Below, one piece after another: positions 15,936 through 23,182 of a DNA stretch of 42,329 bases. This DNA comes from Firmicutes bacterium CAG:238 (GTDB lineage: Bacteria; Bacillota; Clostridia; Peptostreptococcales; Anaerovoracaceae). Within the stretch, counting starts at the first letter, position 1; every line of letters begins with the position of its first letter. The translations under genes were made by a program, and so were the position numbers. The stretch spans positions 1 through 42,329 of the forward strand of contig FR882035.1 in NCBI GenBank assembly GCA_000435615.1. The letters are read 5' to 3'. The notes beneath the pieces were generated by a model, which was not told the origin of the DNA, ran no database searches, and saw only the letters and a program-made list of their open reading frames with translations.

Positions 15936-17408
15936 ATGTCAGAAACAAAACAACCACGCATGCCCAAAGTTTGGGAAGCACTGATTCCGGTTGCGGCAAT
16001 CATGGTATTCATGATTGTGGGAACCGTAGTATGGGGAATGGACCCTCATATTCCGCTGGTACTCGCATGCGTAGTAACAGCATTCGTTGCAGCCGCTTGC
16101 GGATACAAGTGGGATGCAATCATTACAGGAGCACTTGACAGCGTTAAGAGTGCAGTAGAAGCACTCCTCATCATCTTATGTGTAGGTATGCTCATCGGCT
16201 CATGGGTATGGGCAGGAACAATGCCGGCAATGGTATACTACGGTCTTAAATTTATCTCACCGAGCGTATTCCTTGCATTGGGTCTTGTACTTACGGCAAT
16301 CGTTGGTCTTGCAACAGGTTCTTCCTGGACTGCATCCGGTACGGTAGGCGTAGCACTTATGGGTGTTGCTATGGGTCTTGGAATTTCCGCTCCGTTGGCA
16401 GCAGGTATGATTATCGCAGGTGCATACACAGGGGATAAGCTTTCTCCGTTATCCGACTCAACAAATGTAGCGGCAGCTGCAGCTGGAACACCGCTGTATG
16501 ACCACGTTGGAGCTATGATGACAACAACTGTGCCAAGTTTCGTTATTTCATTCGTGCTTTACTTAATCGTAGGTTTCGTTGTAATTGATACATCCGGTTA
16601 TGATGCATCGCTTGCACAGGGAATCATGGACGCAATCGCTGAAAATTTCTATCTGTCACCGTGGATCATGCTTCCTGTACTGGTAGTTATCTTTGCGGCA
16701 GTTAAGAGAATCCCTGCAATTCCGTCACTTCTGCTTGCAGCAGCAGTTGCGGCAGTAATCGCAATCTTTGCACAGGGCGCATCCGTTCCTGATGTTCTTA
16801 TCGGACTTCAGGCAGGTTTCTCAATCGAAACAGGAAACGAATATGCAGACAGTCTTCTCAACAGAGGCGGCCTTGACTCCATGCTTTGGACTATTTCCTT
16901 AATCATGTTCGCACTTGCATACGGCGGAATGATGGAAAAGTGCAGATTCGTGGAATCCCTTATGGGCGGAATCGTTAAGAGAGTGAAATCCACAGCAAGC
17001 CTTGTTGCGGCAACCATTATCACAGGTATCATCTGCGACGTTATCCTGACTGACCAGTACCTTGCAATCATGATTCCTTCCCGTATGTTCAGAGACGAAT
17101 TTGACAAGAGAGATCTTTCAAGATCCTTCCTGTCAAGAACTACAGAAGACGGTGCGACTCTGTGGTCACCAATGATTCCTTGGAACGGATGTGGAGCTTA
17201 TCAGGCAGCAACTCTGGGAGTTCACAACTTTGCATTCATGCCGTTTGCATTCGTTAACCTTATCAACCCGGTACTTGCCGTTGTAATTACTGCATTCGGA
17301 ATCGGCGTTAAGTATAAAGAATATGACGGATTGAGAGGTGCTGAACTCAGGGCTGCAAAGGCTAAGAAAAAAGCTGAACTCGCAGCAGCAAAGAAAGAAG
17401 CAAAATAA
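15936..17408 (+). CDS. NhaC-family Na+/H+ antiporter-like transporter
   Basis: 490 aa, AGGAGG before the ATG. Roughly a dozen hydrophobic segments. Family signatures are ATGSSWTASGTVGVAL and GAYTGDKLSPLSDSTNVAAAAAGTPLYDH, both typical of NhaC. Members exchange Na+ for protons, and some exchange organic acids or amino acids. A lysine- and alanine-rich cytoplasmic tail closes the protein. It lies 71 bases downstream of the aminotransferase gene and probably shares the sigma-54-dependent transcript, so it may move the amino acid or its product rather than act in general pH control. Confidence 0.88.
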   Translation: MSETKQPRMPKVWEALIPVAAIMVFMIVGTVVWGMDPHIPLVLACVVTAFVAAACGYKWDAIITGALDSVKSAVEALLIILCVGMLIGSWVWAGTMPAMVYYGLKFISPSVFLALGLVLTAIVGLATGSSWTASGTVGVALMGVAMGLGISAPLAAGMIIAGAYTGDKLSPLSDSTNVAAAAAGTPLYDHVGAMMTTTVPSFVISFVLYLIVGFVVIDTSGYDASLAQGIMDAIAENFYLSPWIMLPVLVVIFAAVKRIPAIPSLLLAAAVAAVIAIFAQGASVPDVLIGLQAGFSIETGNEYADSLLNRGGLDSMLWTISLIMFALAYGGMMEKCRFVESLMGGIVKRVKSTASLVAATIITGIICDVILTDQYLAIMIPSRMFRDEFDKRDLSRSFLSRTTEDGATLWSPMIPWNGCGAYQAATLGVHNFAFMPFAFVNLINPVLAVVITAFGIGVKYKEYDGLRGAELRAAKAKKKAELAAAKKEAK

Positions 17409-17824
17409 TGAAAGAGTATATTTCCGTTGATACCAAACAAATGCGTAAATCAACGCGCATTGCGGCCATTGCGGCAGGTTTGTTTTTCATAGGACTGGGC
17501 ATCATCAGACCCTCCATTTATGCGGGTCTGATCGGTGCAGTCATCATTGCGGCAATGCTCCTGAGCAAGGAGACAGTTGTTTGTGAAGAAGGAATCGTCG
17601 TAAGGTATGATGCGATTTTGTATCAATACAGAGAAGTATGGCCGTGGGAGGAAATCAAGGAGATTCACAAAGAACTTTCACCGGACTGCAAACAGTACGG
17701 ACTGCATTTTATGAAGGATATCATGACCAAAAGACTTGTCTTTCCGATTCCGGAGGCGAAAGAGGTTCTGGAGTTTGCGAAAGAAATGAATCCTGAAATT
17801 CACATCGGTAATGTGAACGAATAA
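17408..17824 (+). CDS. Small membrane protein with PH-like cytoplasmic part
   Basis: 138 aa; the ATG overlaps the antiporter stop (TAATG), indicating translational coupling. Two close hydrophobic segments (about residues 17-52) are followed by a soluble part (VVCEEGIVVRYDAILYQYREVWPWEEIKEI) resembling bacterial PH-domain proteins of the YcxB type. No function can be assigned; coupling suggests an accessory role for the antiporter. Confidence 0.7.
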   Translation: MKEYISVDTKQMRKSTRIAAIAAGLFFIGLGIIRPSIYAGLIGAVIIAAMLLSKETVVCEEGIVVRYDAILYQYREVWPWEEIKEIHKELSPDCKQYGLHFMKDIMTKRLVFPIPEAKEVLEFAKEMNPEIHIGNVNE

Positions 17825-17837
17825 TAAAATACGAAAA

Positions 17838-17875
17838 CTGCCGCACGGACGCAAAACCGTTGCGGCAATTTTTTT
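17838..17875 (+). terminator. Intrinsic terminator of the antiporter unit
   Basis: CTGCCGCACGG (17838-17848) pairs with CCGTTGCGGCA (17857-17867, one G-T pair or mismatch), followed by ATTTTTTT. Confidence 0.8.
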
Positions 17876-17886
17876 GCGATGAAATC

Positions 17887-17915
17887 TTGCACCCGGCGAA
17901 CGAATCTTGTACAAT
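17887..17915 (+). promoter_or_regulatory. Promoter of mnmM
   Basis: TTGCAC (17887-17892), 17-base spacer, TACAAT (17910-17915), 26 bases before the ATG at 17941. Confidence 0.7.
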
Positions 17916-17940
17916 GAACACAAGATAGGAGAGTAAGATT

Positions 17941-18534
17941 ATGGAAAATTTACTTAAGAATACGACAGCTCTGGCGCGTGCTGTCTGTCAAAACTATATA
18001 GATGCATTCAGAAAATCCGCGGACAAGAATGGGCCGCTCATCGCTGTGGATGCGACCTGCGGAAACGGGCACGACGCGCTTTGGCTTGCCGAAGTATGCG
18101 ACAGGGTGTACGCTTTTGATATTCAGCCGGAGGCTGTAAAGACAACCGCCGAATTGCTGGGGGCGCATAATCGAAGCGGAAAGGTTGAACTGTTTTGCAA
18201 AAGTCATGCGGACATGAAAAGCCGTGTACCCGAAAAGGCTGCGGTAATCGTATTTAACCTCGGATATCTGCCGGGCGGCGACAAGGAAATTACCACCCAT
18301 ACAGAATCAACACTTTGTGCACTGCAGGCGGCACTGGAACTCTTGCGAGTGGATGGGCTTTTGTGCGTGACCGTTTATTGGGGGCACCCGTCAGGCAGAG
18401 AGGAGCGGGAGGCGGTTTTGAGATGGGCGAAAAACCTCGATAAGGGCATTTACCACTGCGTTCATACCGACATGCTGAACCAGCCGAACTGCCCGCCGGA
18501 GATCGTGCTGATAACGAAGAAAAAAGAGGGATAA
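17941..18534 (+). CDS. mnmM: MnmM-type SAM methyltransferase (former YtqB)
   Basis: 197 aa. The SAM-binding motif VDATCGNGHDALWLA, the VYAFDIQPEAVKTT acidic loop and FNLGYLPGGDKEITTHTESTL match the YtqB family. B. subtilis YtqB is now known as MnmM, which methylates the aminomethyl group at tRNA wobble uridine 34 to give mnm5s2U. Length and motif order are normal. AGGAGAG precedes the start. It is transcribed alone from its own promoter. The symbol rests on family recognition only. Confidence 0.8.
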   Translation: MENLLKNTTALARAVCQNYIDAFRKSADKNGPLIAVDATCGNGHDALWLAEVCDRVYAFDIQPEAVKTTAELLGAHNRSGKVELFCKSHADMKSRVPEKAAVIVFNLGYLPGGDKEITTHTESTLCALQAALELLRVDGLLCVTVYWGHPSGREEREAVLRWAKNLDKGIYHCVHTDMLNQPNCPPEIVLITKKKEG

Positions 18535-18546
18535 ATGGAACGAACT

Positions 18547-18607
18547 CGCCAATCGTCGGAATGAAAATCCGCCAATCGTCGGAAAAATATTTCGCCAATC
18601 GGCGGAA
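18547..18607 (+). repeat. Three 15-bp direct repeats at exact 23-bp spacing
   Basis: CGCCAATCGTCGGAA occurs at 18547-18561 and 18570-18584, and CGCCAATCGGCGGAA at 18593-18607; the starts are 23 bases apart each time. The third copy contains the dyad CCGCC/GGCGG-like core CGCCAATCGGCG. The array ends just before a possible weak promoter (TATACT at 18636-18641) of the DUF4143 ATPase gene. A protein-binding array is likely. Confidence 0.85.
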
Positions 18608-18672
18608 AAGTGTAGTATTTTTTGAAAATACCGTGTATACTATAGAGGAACGATTAATTTGAGGTGAATCTG

Positions 18673-19947
18673 ATGAGAAAATACAGAAAAAGAATTGCTG
18701 ATGATATTTTGAAAAGAAAACTTGAGGGAAAAGGTGCCGTACTTATCGAAGGCCCTAAATGGTGCGGTAAAACCACTACTGCAGAACAGGTTGCCGCAAG
18801 TATTTTATATATGGATGATCCCGAAAAGAAAGAACAAAATATTTCCATGTCGGAGCTCAATCCAAGACGCCTTTTGAAAGGCGAAACACCGAGGCTGATT
18901 GACGAATGGCAGCTTGCACCGAAACTGTGGGATGCCGTACGATTTGAAGTAGACCACCGTGATGCCCTTGGTCAGTTTGTACTGACGGGTTCTGCTGTTC
19001 CTGCTGACACGAAAGAAATTACGCACTCGGGTACCGGACGCTTCACATGGCTGACGATGAGGACGATGAGTTTATATGAATCGGACGATTCAACCGGTGA
19101 AGTCAGCTTGAAAGAATTGTTTGACGGCAAGGAAACTATTGATGGGGAATCGAATATTACAATTGACCGTTTGGCATTTTTGGTGTGCCGGGGCGGATGG
19201 CCGCAAGCGGTAGATATGCGCGATGAGATTGCTTTGGATCAGGCAAGAGATTATTTTGATGCTGTTGTGCGTTCTGACATTAACAGAGCGGATAATGTAC
19301 AGAAAAATCCGGAGAGAGTCCGTAGACTTATGCTTTCCTATGCTCGAAATCAAGGAGGACAGGTACCAAATACCGTGCTTGCAGAGGATATTTCCGCAAA
19401 TGATGAAGTGACCATAAGCGAAGAGACCGTCGCTTCCTATATTAATGCGCTTCGCAAAATTTTTGTTGTGGAAGATATGCCCGCGTGGAATCCTAACCTG
19501 CGTTCAAAAACTGCAATTCGTTCATCAGACACCCGATACTATACAGATCCTTCGATTGCGGCGGCAGCCTTGGGAATAGGCCCGAAGGATTTACTTAACG
19601 ACTTGCGAACCTTCGGATTTCTTTTCGAGACTCTTTGCATCAGAGATCTTCGGATATTTGCAGAGGCACTCGGCGGACAGGTTTATCATTATCGAGATAA
19701 AGATGGGCTCGAATGCGATGCTGTCGTTCATTTGAGAAATGGCAGATATGGCCTGATCGAAATAAAACTCGGCGGGGATAAACTCATAGAGGAAGGTGCA
19801 AACACTCTGAAAGCTATGGAAGCCAAAATCGATACAGACAAGATGAAAGTTCCGTCATTCCTTATGGTTTTGACAGGCACGGGAGACTATCCATATCGCA
19901 GGAAGGACGGCGTATATGTTGTCCCTGTGGGATGTTTGAAAGATTGA
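18673..19947 (+). CDS. AAA-type ATPase with DUF4143 domain
   Basis: 424 aa from the ATG at 18673, eight bases after GAGGTG; an in-frame GTG at 18664 lies inside that site. The N-terminal ATPase has Walker A EGPKWCGKTTTAEQ and a Walker B-like region near RLIDEWQLAPKLWD; FVLTGSAVP is characteristic of the family. The C-terminal DUF4143 part (from about residue 215) ends in a PD-(D/E)xK-like pattern, DGLECDAVVHLRNGRYGLIEIKLG. Members are widespread, often mobile-associated and mostly uncharacterised. It lies directly beside the tRNA-Ser integration remnant and behind the 23-bp repeats, so it may be accessory DNA. Confidence 0.88.
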   Translation: MRKYRKRIADDILKRKLEGKGAVLIEGPKWCGKTTTAEQVAASILYMDDPEKKEQNISMSELNPRRLLKGETPRLIDEWQLAPKLWDAVRFEVDHRDALGQFVLTGSAVPADTKEITHSGTGRFTWLTMRTMSLYESDDSTGEVSLKELFDGKETIDGESNITIDRLAFLVCRGGWPQAVDMRDEIALDQARDYFDAVVRSDINRADNVQKNPERVRRLMLSYARNQGGQVPNTVLAEDISANDEVTISEETVASYINALRKIFVVEDMPAWNPNLRSKTAIRSSDTRYYTDPSIAAAALGIGPKDLLNDLRTFGFLFETLCIRDLRIFAEALGGQVYHYRDKDGLECDAVVHLRNGRYGLIEIKLGGDKLIEEGANTLKAMEAKIDTDKMKVPSFLMVLTGTGDYPYRRKDGVYVVPVGCLKD

Positions 19948-19952
19948 TTTCC

Positions 19953-19974
19953 GGCGGAGGACATGGGACTCGAA
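19953..19974 (+). repeat. Duplicated 3' end of tRNA-Ser (att-like copy, left)
   Basis: These 22 bases are identical to 20582-20603, the 3' end of the tRNA-Ser gene read on the plus strand (core GGCGGAGGACATGGGACTC). Similarity then fades (CCACG.GG kept). A detached copy of a tRNA 3' end in the same orientation is the usual footprint of tyrosine-recombinase integration; it marks the far end of the element. Confidence 0.8.
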
Positions 19975-20034
19975 GGCCACGAGGTGTAATCAAAGTGTAA
20001 TCAAATCATTTTGAAAAAACATTTTTGTACGAAA

Positions 20035-20084
20035 AGAGACTATCGGACAGCTGACATAAGAGAGTTAGCTGCACGATAGTCTCT
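20035..20084 (-). terminator. Terminator of the small minus-strand gene in the remnant
   Basis: AGAGACTATCG (20035-20045) and CGATAGTCTCT (20074-20084) are perfect inverted repeats, with further pairing inside (CAGCT/AGCTG). Read on the minus strand the stem is followed by TTTT, which fits termination of the gene at 20097-20291. Confidence 0.65.
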
Positions 20085-20096
20085 GAAGAATATTCG

Positions 20097-20291
20097 TTAT
20101 AATGAGGTTCGACTGCTCACGTGGCTATGCTGAAATCGTTCGCTTTCGGTGAGCTGTGAGACCTTGACGCCCTTATTCTTGGCATACTGCATTAGACCAC
20201 GAAGATCCATCGTATTTTTCATTTGACTAGGCATGATCGGCTCAGACATCCTATCAAGGGATTCCCTATATTTCTTCATCTGTCCATTCAT
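20097..20291 (-). CDS. Small hypothetical protein in the integration remnant
   Basis: 64 aa. GGAGG nine bases before the ATG at 20291 and a terminator just after the stop support a real gene. The sequence is polar, with MDLRGLMQYAKNKGVKVSQL in the middle, possibly a short helix-turn-helix-like unit. I recognise no family. It lies between the two copies of the tRNA-Ser end, so it belongs to the integrated element. Confidence 0.5.
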   Translation of the reverse strand: MNGQMKKYRESLDRMSEPIMPSQMKNTMDLRGLMQYAKNKGVKVSQLTESERFQHSHVSSRTSL

Positions 20292-20334
20292 AATCGTATA
20301 CCTCCATTATTTTGGCAGCATTTTCTTCAATAAA

Positions 20335-20442
20335 GTTCTTCCTGCTAGAATTGAACATGGTCAGGTCAAAATCAATGTTGAGCATTTGAGCAAGTTTGCT
20401 AAATGTTTTGGAACTTCATTTTTTGAGTTAATTCCGTTTAAA
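20335..20442 (+). pseudogene. Remnant of an XRE-type HTH repressor (3' part)
   Basis: The plus-strand frame reads ARIEHGQVKINVEHLSKFAK then CFGTSFFELIPF, which looks like helices 3-5 of an XRE/Cro helix-turn-helix (pattern xRIExGK..ixxLxKIAKxF..S..EL). No N-terminal half or start codon with a ribosome binding site precedes it, so it is a broken phage- or element-type repressor. Confidence 0.5.
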
Positions 20443-20540
20443 ATGCTATTACAAAAAGAACTGCTAGAAGATGCCGAACGATTCACCGGATCGTCCGCCG
20501 ACGGCTCTGCCCTCACGGGTCCGAGCCCCTGCGACATTTA

Positions 20541-20574
20541 CAAAAAACAAAATAACACCCCAAAGGGTGTTATT
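20541..20574 (-). terminator. Terminator downstream of tRNA-Ser
   Basis: AATAACACCC (20551-20560) and GGGTGTTATT (20565-20574) form a perfect 10-bp stem with a CAAA loop. On the minus strand a T-rich run (complement of CAAAAAACAA, 20541-20550) follows. It terminates the tRNA transcript. Confidence 0.8.
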
Positions 20575-20580
20575 TTCATC

Positions 20581-20668
20581 TGGCGGAGGACATGGGACTC
20601 GAACCCACGGGGCTGTTACACCTTACTTGATTTCCAATCAAGCTCCTTAGCCACTCGGTCAATCCTCC
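20581..20668 (-). tRNA. tRNA-Ser (anticodon GGA)
   Basis: 88 nt. The acceptor stem GGAGGAT pairs with GTCCTCC, discriminator G, and CCA is encoded. The D-arm region GACCGAGTGGCTAAGG, the anticodon stem CTTGA/TCAAG with loop TTGGAAA (anticodon GGA), the long class II variable arm and the T-loop GGTTCGAGTCC are all present. Its 3' 22 bases are repeated at 19953, so it has served as an integration site. Confidence 0.95.
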
Positions 20669-20681
20669 AAGACCAATAACT

Positions 20682-20710
20682 ACTTTACCATAAGTTAAGA
20701 GATTACGCAA
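20682..20710 (-). promoter_or_regulatory. Promoter of tRNA-Ser
   Basis: On the minus strand TTGCGT (20710-20705), a 17-base spacer and TAAAGT (20687-20682) lie 13 bases upstream of the tRNA 5' end. Confidence 0.5.
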
Positions 20711-20831
20711 GTAAAACTTTTTGTATTTCTATTGTTTTTTATTAAATACGCGCGTTTTTTTGCTAGCCAGGGGCGGGAATTCTATGTTAGAATATTGTAT
20801 ACAAAAACGGAAACGGAGGAGTCAATAGCGT

Positions 20832-21320
20832 ATGTGCTGCGAAAAACAGGTTCCGATGAAGGAACAACTTGAAAAAATCATTGCCAAATACAAAGATACG
20901 CCGGGAGCTTTGATTCCTGTGCTGCATGAGGCTCAGGAACTGTATGGCTATCTGCCTTTTGAGGTGCAGAAAATAATTGCCGACGGGCTGAATATTCCGG
21001 TTGCCAAAGTGTACGGAGTAGTAACCTTTTACTCCCAGTTTTCGCTTACCCCAAAGGGCAAGTACCGGATAAGCGTATGCCTGGGAACGGCGTGTTACGT
21101 AAAAGGCGCCGCAGAAATTTTGGATAAGCTTAAAGAGAGACTTTCCATAGACGTCGGGGAGTGTACGGATGACGGGCTTTTTTCCTTGGATTCCTGCCGC
21201 TGCATCGGGGCATGCAGCCTTGCACCTGTCGTGACGATAAACGAGGAAGTGTACGGGAAACTTGTGCCTGAGGACATCGACGGCATAATCGATAAATATG
21301 AAGCGATGGAGGTGAAATAA
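20832..21320 (+). CDS. hydC: NuoE-like [2Fe-2S] subunit of trimeric [FeFe] hydrogenase
   Basis: 162 aa. It is a small electron-transfer subunit of the NAD(H)-linked hydrogenase. The NuoE/HydC pattern is clear: LHEAQELYGYLPFEVQ, KVYGVVTFYSQF, then the four thioredoxin-like [2Fe-2S] ligands in SVCLGTACYVKG and CRCIGACSLAPV. GGAGGA precedes the ATG. It is first in a three-gene operon, with the next ATG directly after its stop. A palindrome TTGTATACAA (20795-20804) precedes it and could be an operator, but no factor is known. Confidence 0.93.
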   Translation: MCCEKQVPMKEQLEKIIAKYKDTPGALIPVLHEAQELYGYLPFEVQKIIADGLNIPVAKVYGVVTFYSQFSLTPKGKYRISVCLGTACYVKGAAEILDKLKERLSIDVGECTDDGLFSLDSCRCIGACSLAPVVTINEEVYGKLVPEDIDGIIDKYEAMEVK

Positions 21321-23168
21321 ATGTCTGTGAAAACCATTGCTGAGATTGAAAAAATACGCGAAAACACGCTGAACGAAATCGGAGCAAGATTCGGAATGAC
21401 CGATTTTGCGGGGGCGAGAATTCATATAATGACATGCGGCGGTGCGGGCTGCCATTCGTCCGGCTCGGGAAGGCTGCTCGAAAAATTTCGGGAACTTGCA
21501 GAGCGTGACGGAATGGGCGAAGAGGTGTGTGCGGTCAGAACCGGATGTTTCGGACTTTGCTCCGATGGTCCGATTATTGTGATCCAGCCGGAAAACATCA
21601 TGTATGCGAAGGTACAGCCCGAAGATGTTGAAGAAATCTGGGAAAGTCATATTAAAAGAGGAAAACCTGTCGAACGACTTGTTTCCAAGAACGAAAAGGC
21701 GTTTTTCTCCAAGCAGCAGAGAATCGCACTCAAGAACTGCGGCCGCATCGACCCTGAAAACATAGACGAATATATTGCAGCTGGTGGTTATGCTGCGCTC
21801 ATTAAAGTTCTCAACGGCATGGAGCCTGAGGATGTAATTGATATTGTAAAGAAATCAGGAATCCGAGGCAGAGGCGGCGGCGGATTCCTGGCAGGCAGAA
21901 AGTGGGAGGCTGCGGCAAAGCAGATGGTACCCGACAAGATTGTGTGCTGTAACGCCGACGAAGGCGACCCGGGAGCTTTTATGGACAGATCCATTCTGGA
22001 AGACGACCCACACTCCGTAATCGAAGCCATGATTATCACTGCATACGCCATCGGTGCACACGAGGGATACATCTATGTTCGTGCGGAATATCCGACAGCG
22101 GTGAAAAGACTCAAAAAAGCAATTGCACAAGCAGAAGAATACGGGCTGCTTGGTGATAATATCTTAGGAAAAGGTTTTTCGTTCCGACTTGAGATTCGTC
22201 TGGGTGCAGGTGCTTTCGTGTGCGGAGAATCCACGGCACTTATGATTTCCATCGAGGGAAACCGAGGCGAGCCGAGACCGAAACCACCTTCATCGGCAGA
22301 GAAAGGGCTCTTTGGCAAGCCAACGGTGCTTAATAATGTAGAAACTTTTGCGAACATCCCGCAGATCATCATAAACGGGGCGGACTGGTTCAGAGGCATC
22401 GGAACCGAAAGGTCAACCGGTACCAAGGTATTCGCGCTCGGAGGCAAGATTAACAATTCCGGGCTGGTTGAAATCCCAATGGGAACGACACTCCGTGAAG
22501 TGATTTACGATATCGGCGGAGGCATTCCGGGAGGAAAAAAATTCAAAGCCGCACAGACAGGCGGTCCTTCCGGCGGATGCATTCCGGCAGAATATCTTGA
22601 TACATCGCTTGACTATGATTCGCTGACGCAGCTGGGTTCCATGATGGGCTCGGGCGGAATGATCGTCATGGACGAAGATACGTGCATGGTCGACATCGCA
22701 AAGTTTTTCCTTGAATTCACGGTGGACGAATCCTGCGGAAAATGTCCTCCGTGCAGAATCGGAACCAAGCGAATGCTTGAAATTTTGACAAGAATTACGG
22801 AAGGAAAAGGTTCAATGGAAGACCTCGATGAACTCGAGAGCATGGCAAACACGGTCAAACGTGCATCGCTTTGCGGACTGGGGCAGTCGGCACCGAACCC
22901 GATTCTTTCCACAATGAAATACTTTAAGGATGAGTATATCGCCCATGTAAGGGACAAGAAATGTCCGGCCGGCGTATGTATTTCGATGCTTCGCTTTATC
23001 ATCGCCGACGAGCTCTGCAAACGCTGCGGAATCTGTGCGAAGAACTGCCCTGTGGGTGCAATCAGCGGAAGCAAGGAACAGGCCTATGTTATCGATCAGG
23101 ATAAATGTATCAAGTGCGGTGTCTGCATGGCAAGATGTCCGTTCAAATCCATCATGAAAAACGCTTAA
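21321..23168 (+). CDS. hydB: NuoF-like flavin/NADH subunit of trimeric [FeFe] hydrogenase
   Basis: 615 aa. N-terminal thioredoxin-like [2Fe-2S] part (CGGAGCHSSGS, RTGCFGLCSDGP). The FMN/NAD(H)-binding core follows (SGIRGRGGGGFLAGRKW, CNADEGDPGAFMDRS, GAFVCGESTALM, GNRGEPRPKPP), then the [4Fe-4S] site ESCGKCPPCRIG with LCGLGQSAPNP. The C-terminus has two ferredoxin clusters (CKRCGICAKNCPVGA, CIKCGVCMARCPFKS). This order is typical of HydB of electron-bifurcating hydrogenases and related formate dehydrogenase partners. It oxidises or reduces NAD(H) and passes electrons to HydA and ferredoxin. The preceding GGAGGTG overlaps the hydC end, indicating coupling. Confidence 0.94.
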   Translation: MSVKTIAEIEKIRENTLNEIGARFGMTDFAGARIHIMTCGGAGCHSSGSGRLLEKFRELAERDGMGEEVCAVRTGCFGLCSDGPIIVIQPENIMYAKVQPEDVEEIWESHIKRGKPVERLVSKNEKAFFSKQQRIALKNCGRIDPENIDEYIAAGGYAALIKVLNGMEPEDVIDIVKKSGIRGRGGGGFLAGRKWEAAAKQMVPDKIVCCNADEGDPGAFMDRSILEDDPHSVIEAMIITAYAIGAHEGYIYVRAEYPTAVKRLKKAIAQAEEYGLLGDNILGKGFSFRLEIRLGAGAFVCGESTALMISIEGNRGEPRPKPPSSAEKGLFGKPTVLNNVETFANIPQIIINGADWFRGIGTERSTGTKVFALGGKINNSGLVEIPMGTTLREVIYDIGGGIPGGKKFKAAQTGGPSGGCIPAEYLDTSLDYDSLTQLGSMMGSGGMIVMDEDTCMVDIAKFFLEFTVDESCGKCPPCRIGTKRMLEILTRITEGKGSMEDLDELESMANTVKRASLCGLGQSAPNPILSTMKYFKDEYIAHVRDKKCPAGVCISMLRFIIADELCKRCGICAKNCPVGAISGSKEQAYVIDQDKCIKCGVCMARCPFKSIMKNA

Positions 23169-23182
23169 GGAGGAGGCCGAAA

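Noticed and set aside
18547..18607. CRISPR-like array
   Set aside because: The repeats are 15 bp with 8-bp spacers and only three copies; no cas genes are near.
20233..20679. 148-aa plus-strand open frame running into the tRNA gene
   Set aside because: It reads through the antisense of tRNA-Ser and has no start signal; only its XRE-like middle part is meaningful and is listed as a remnant.
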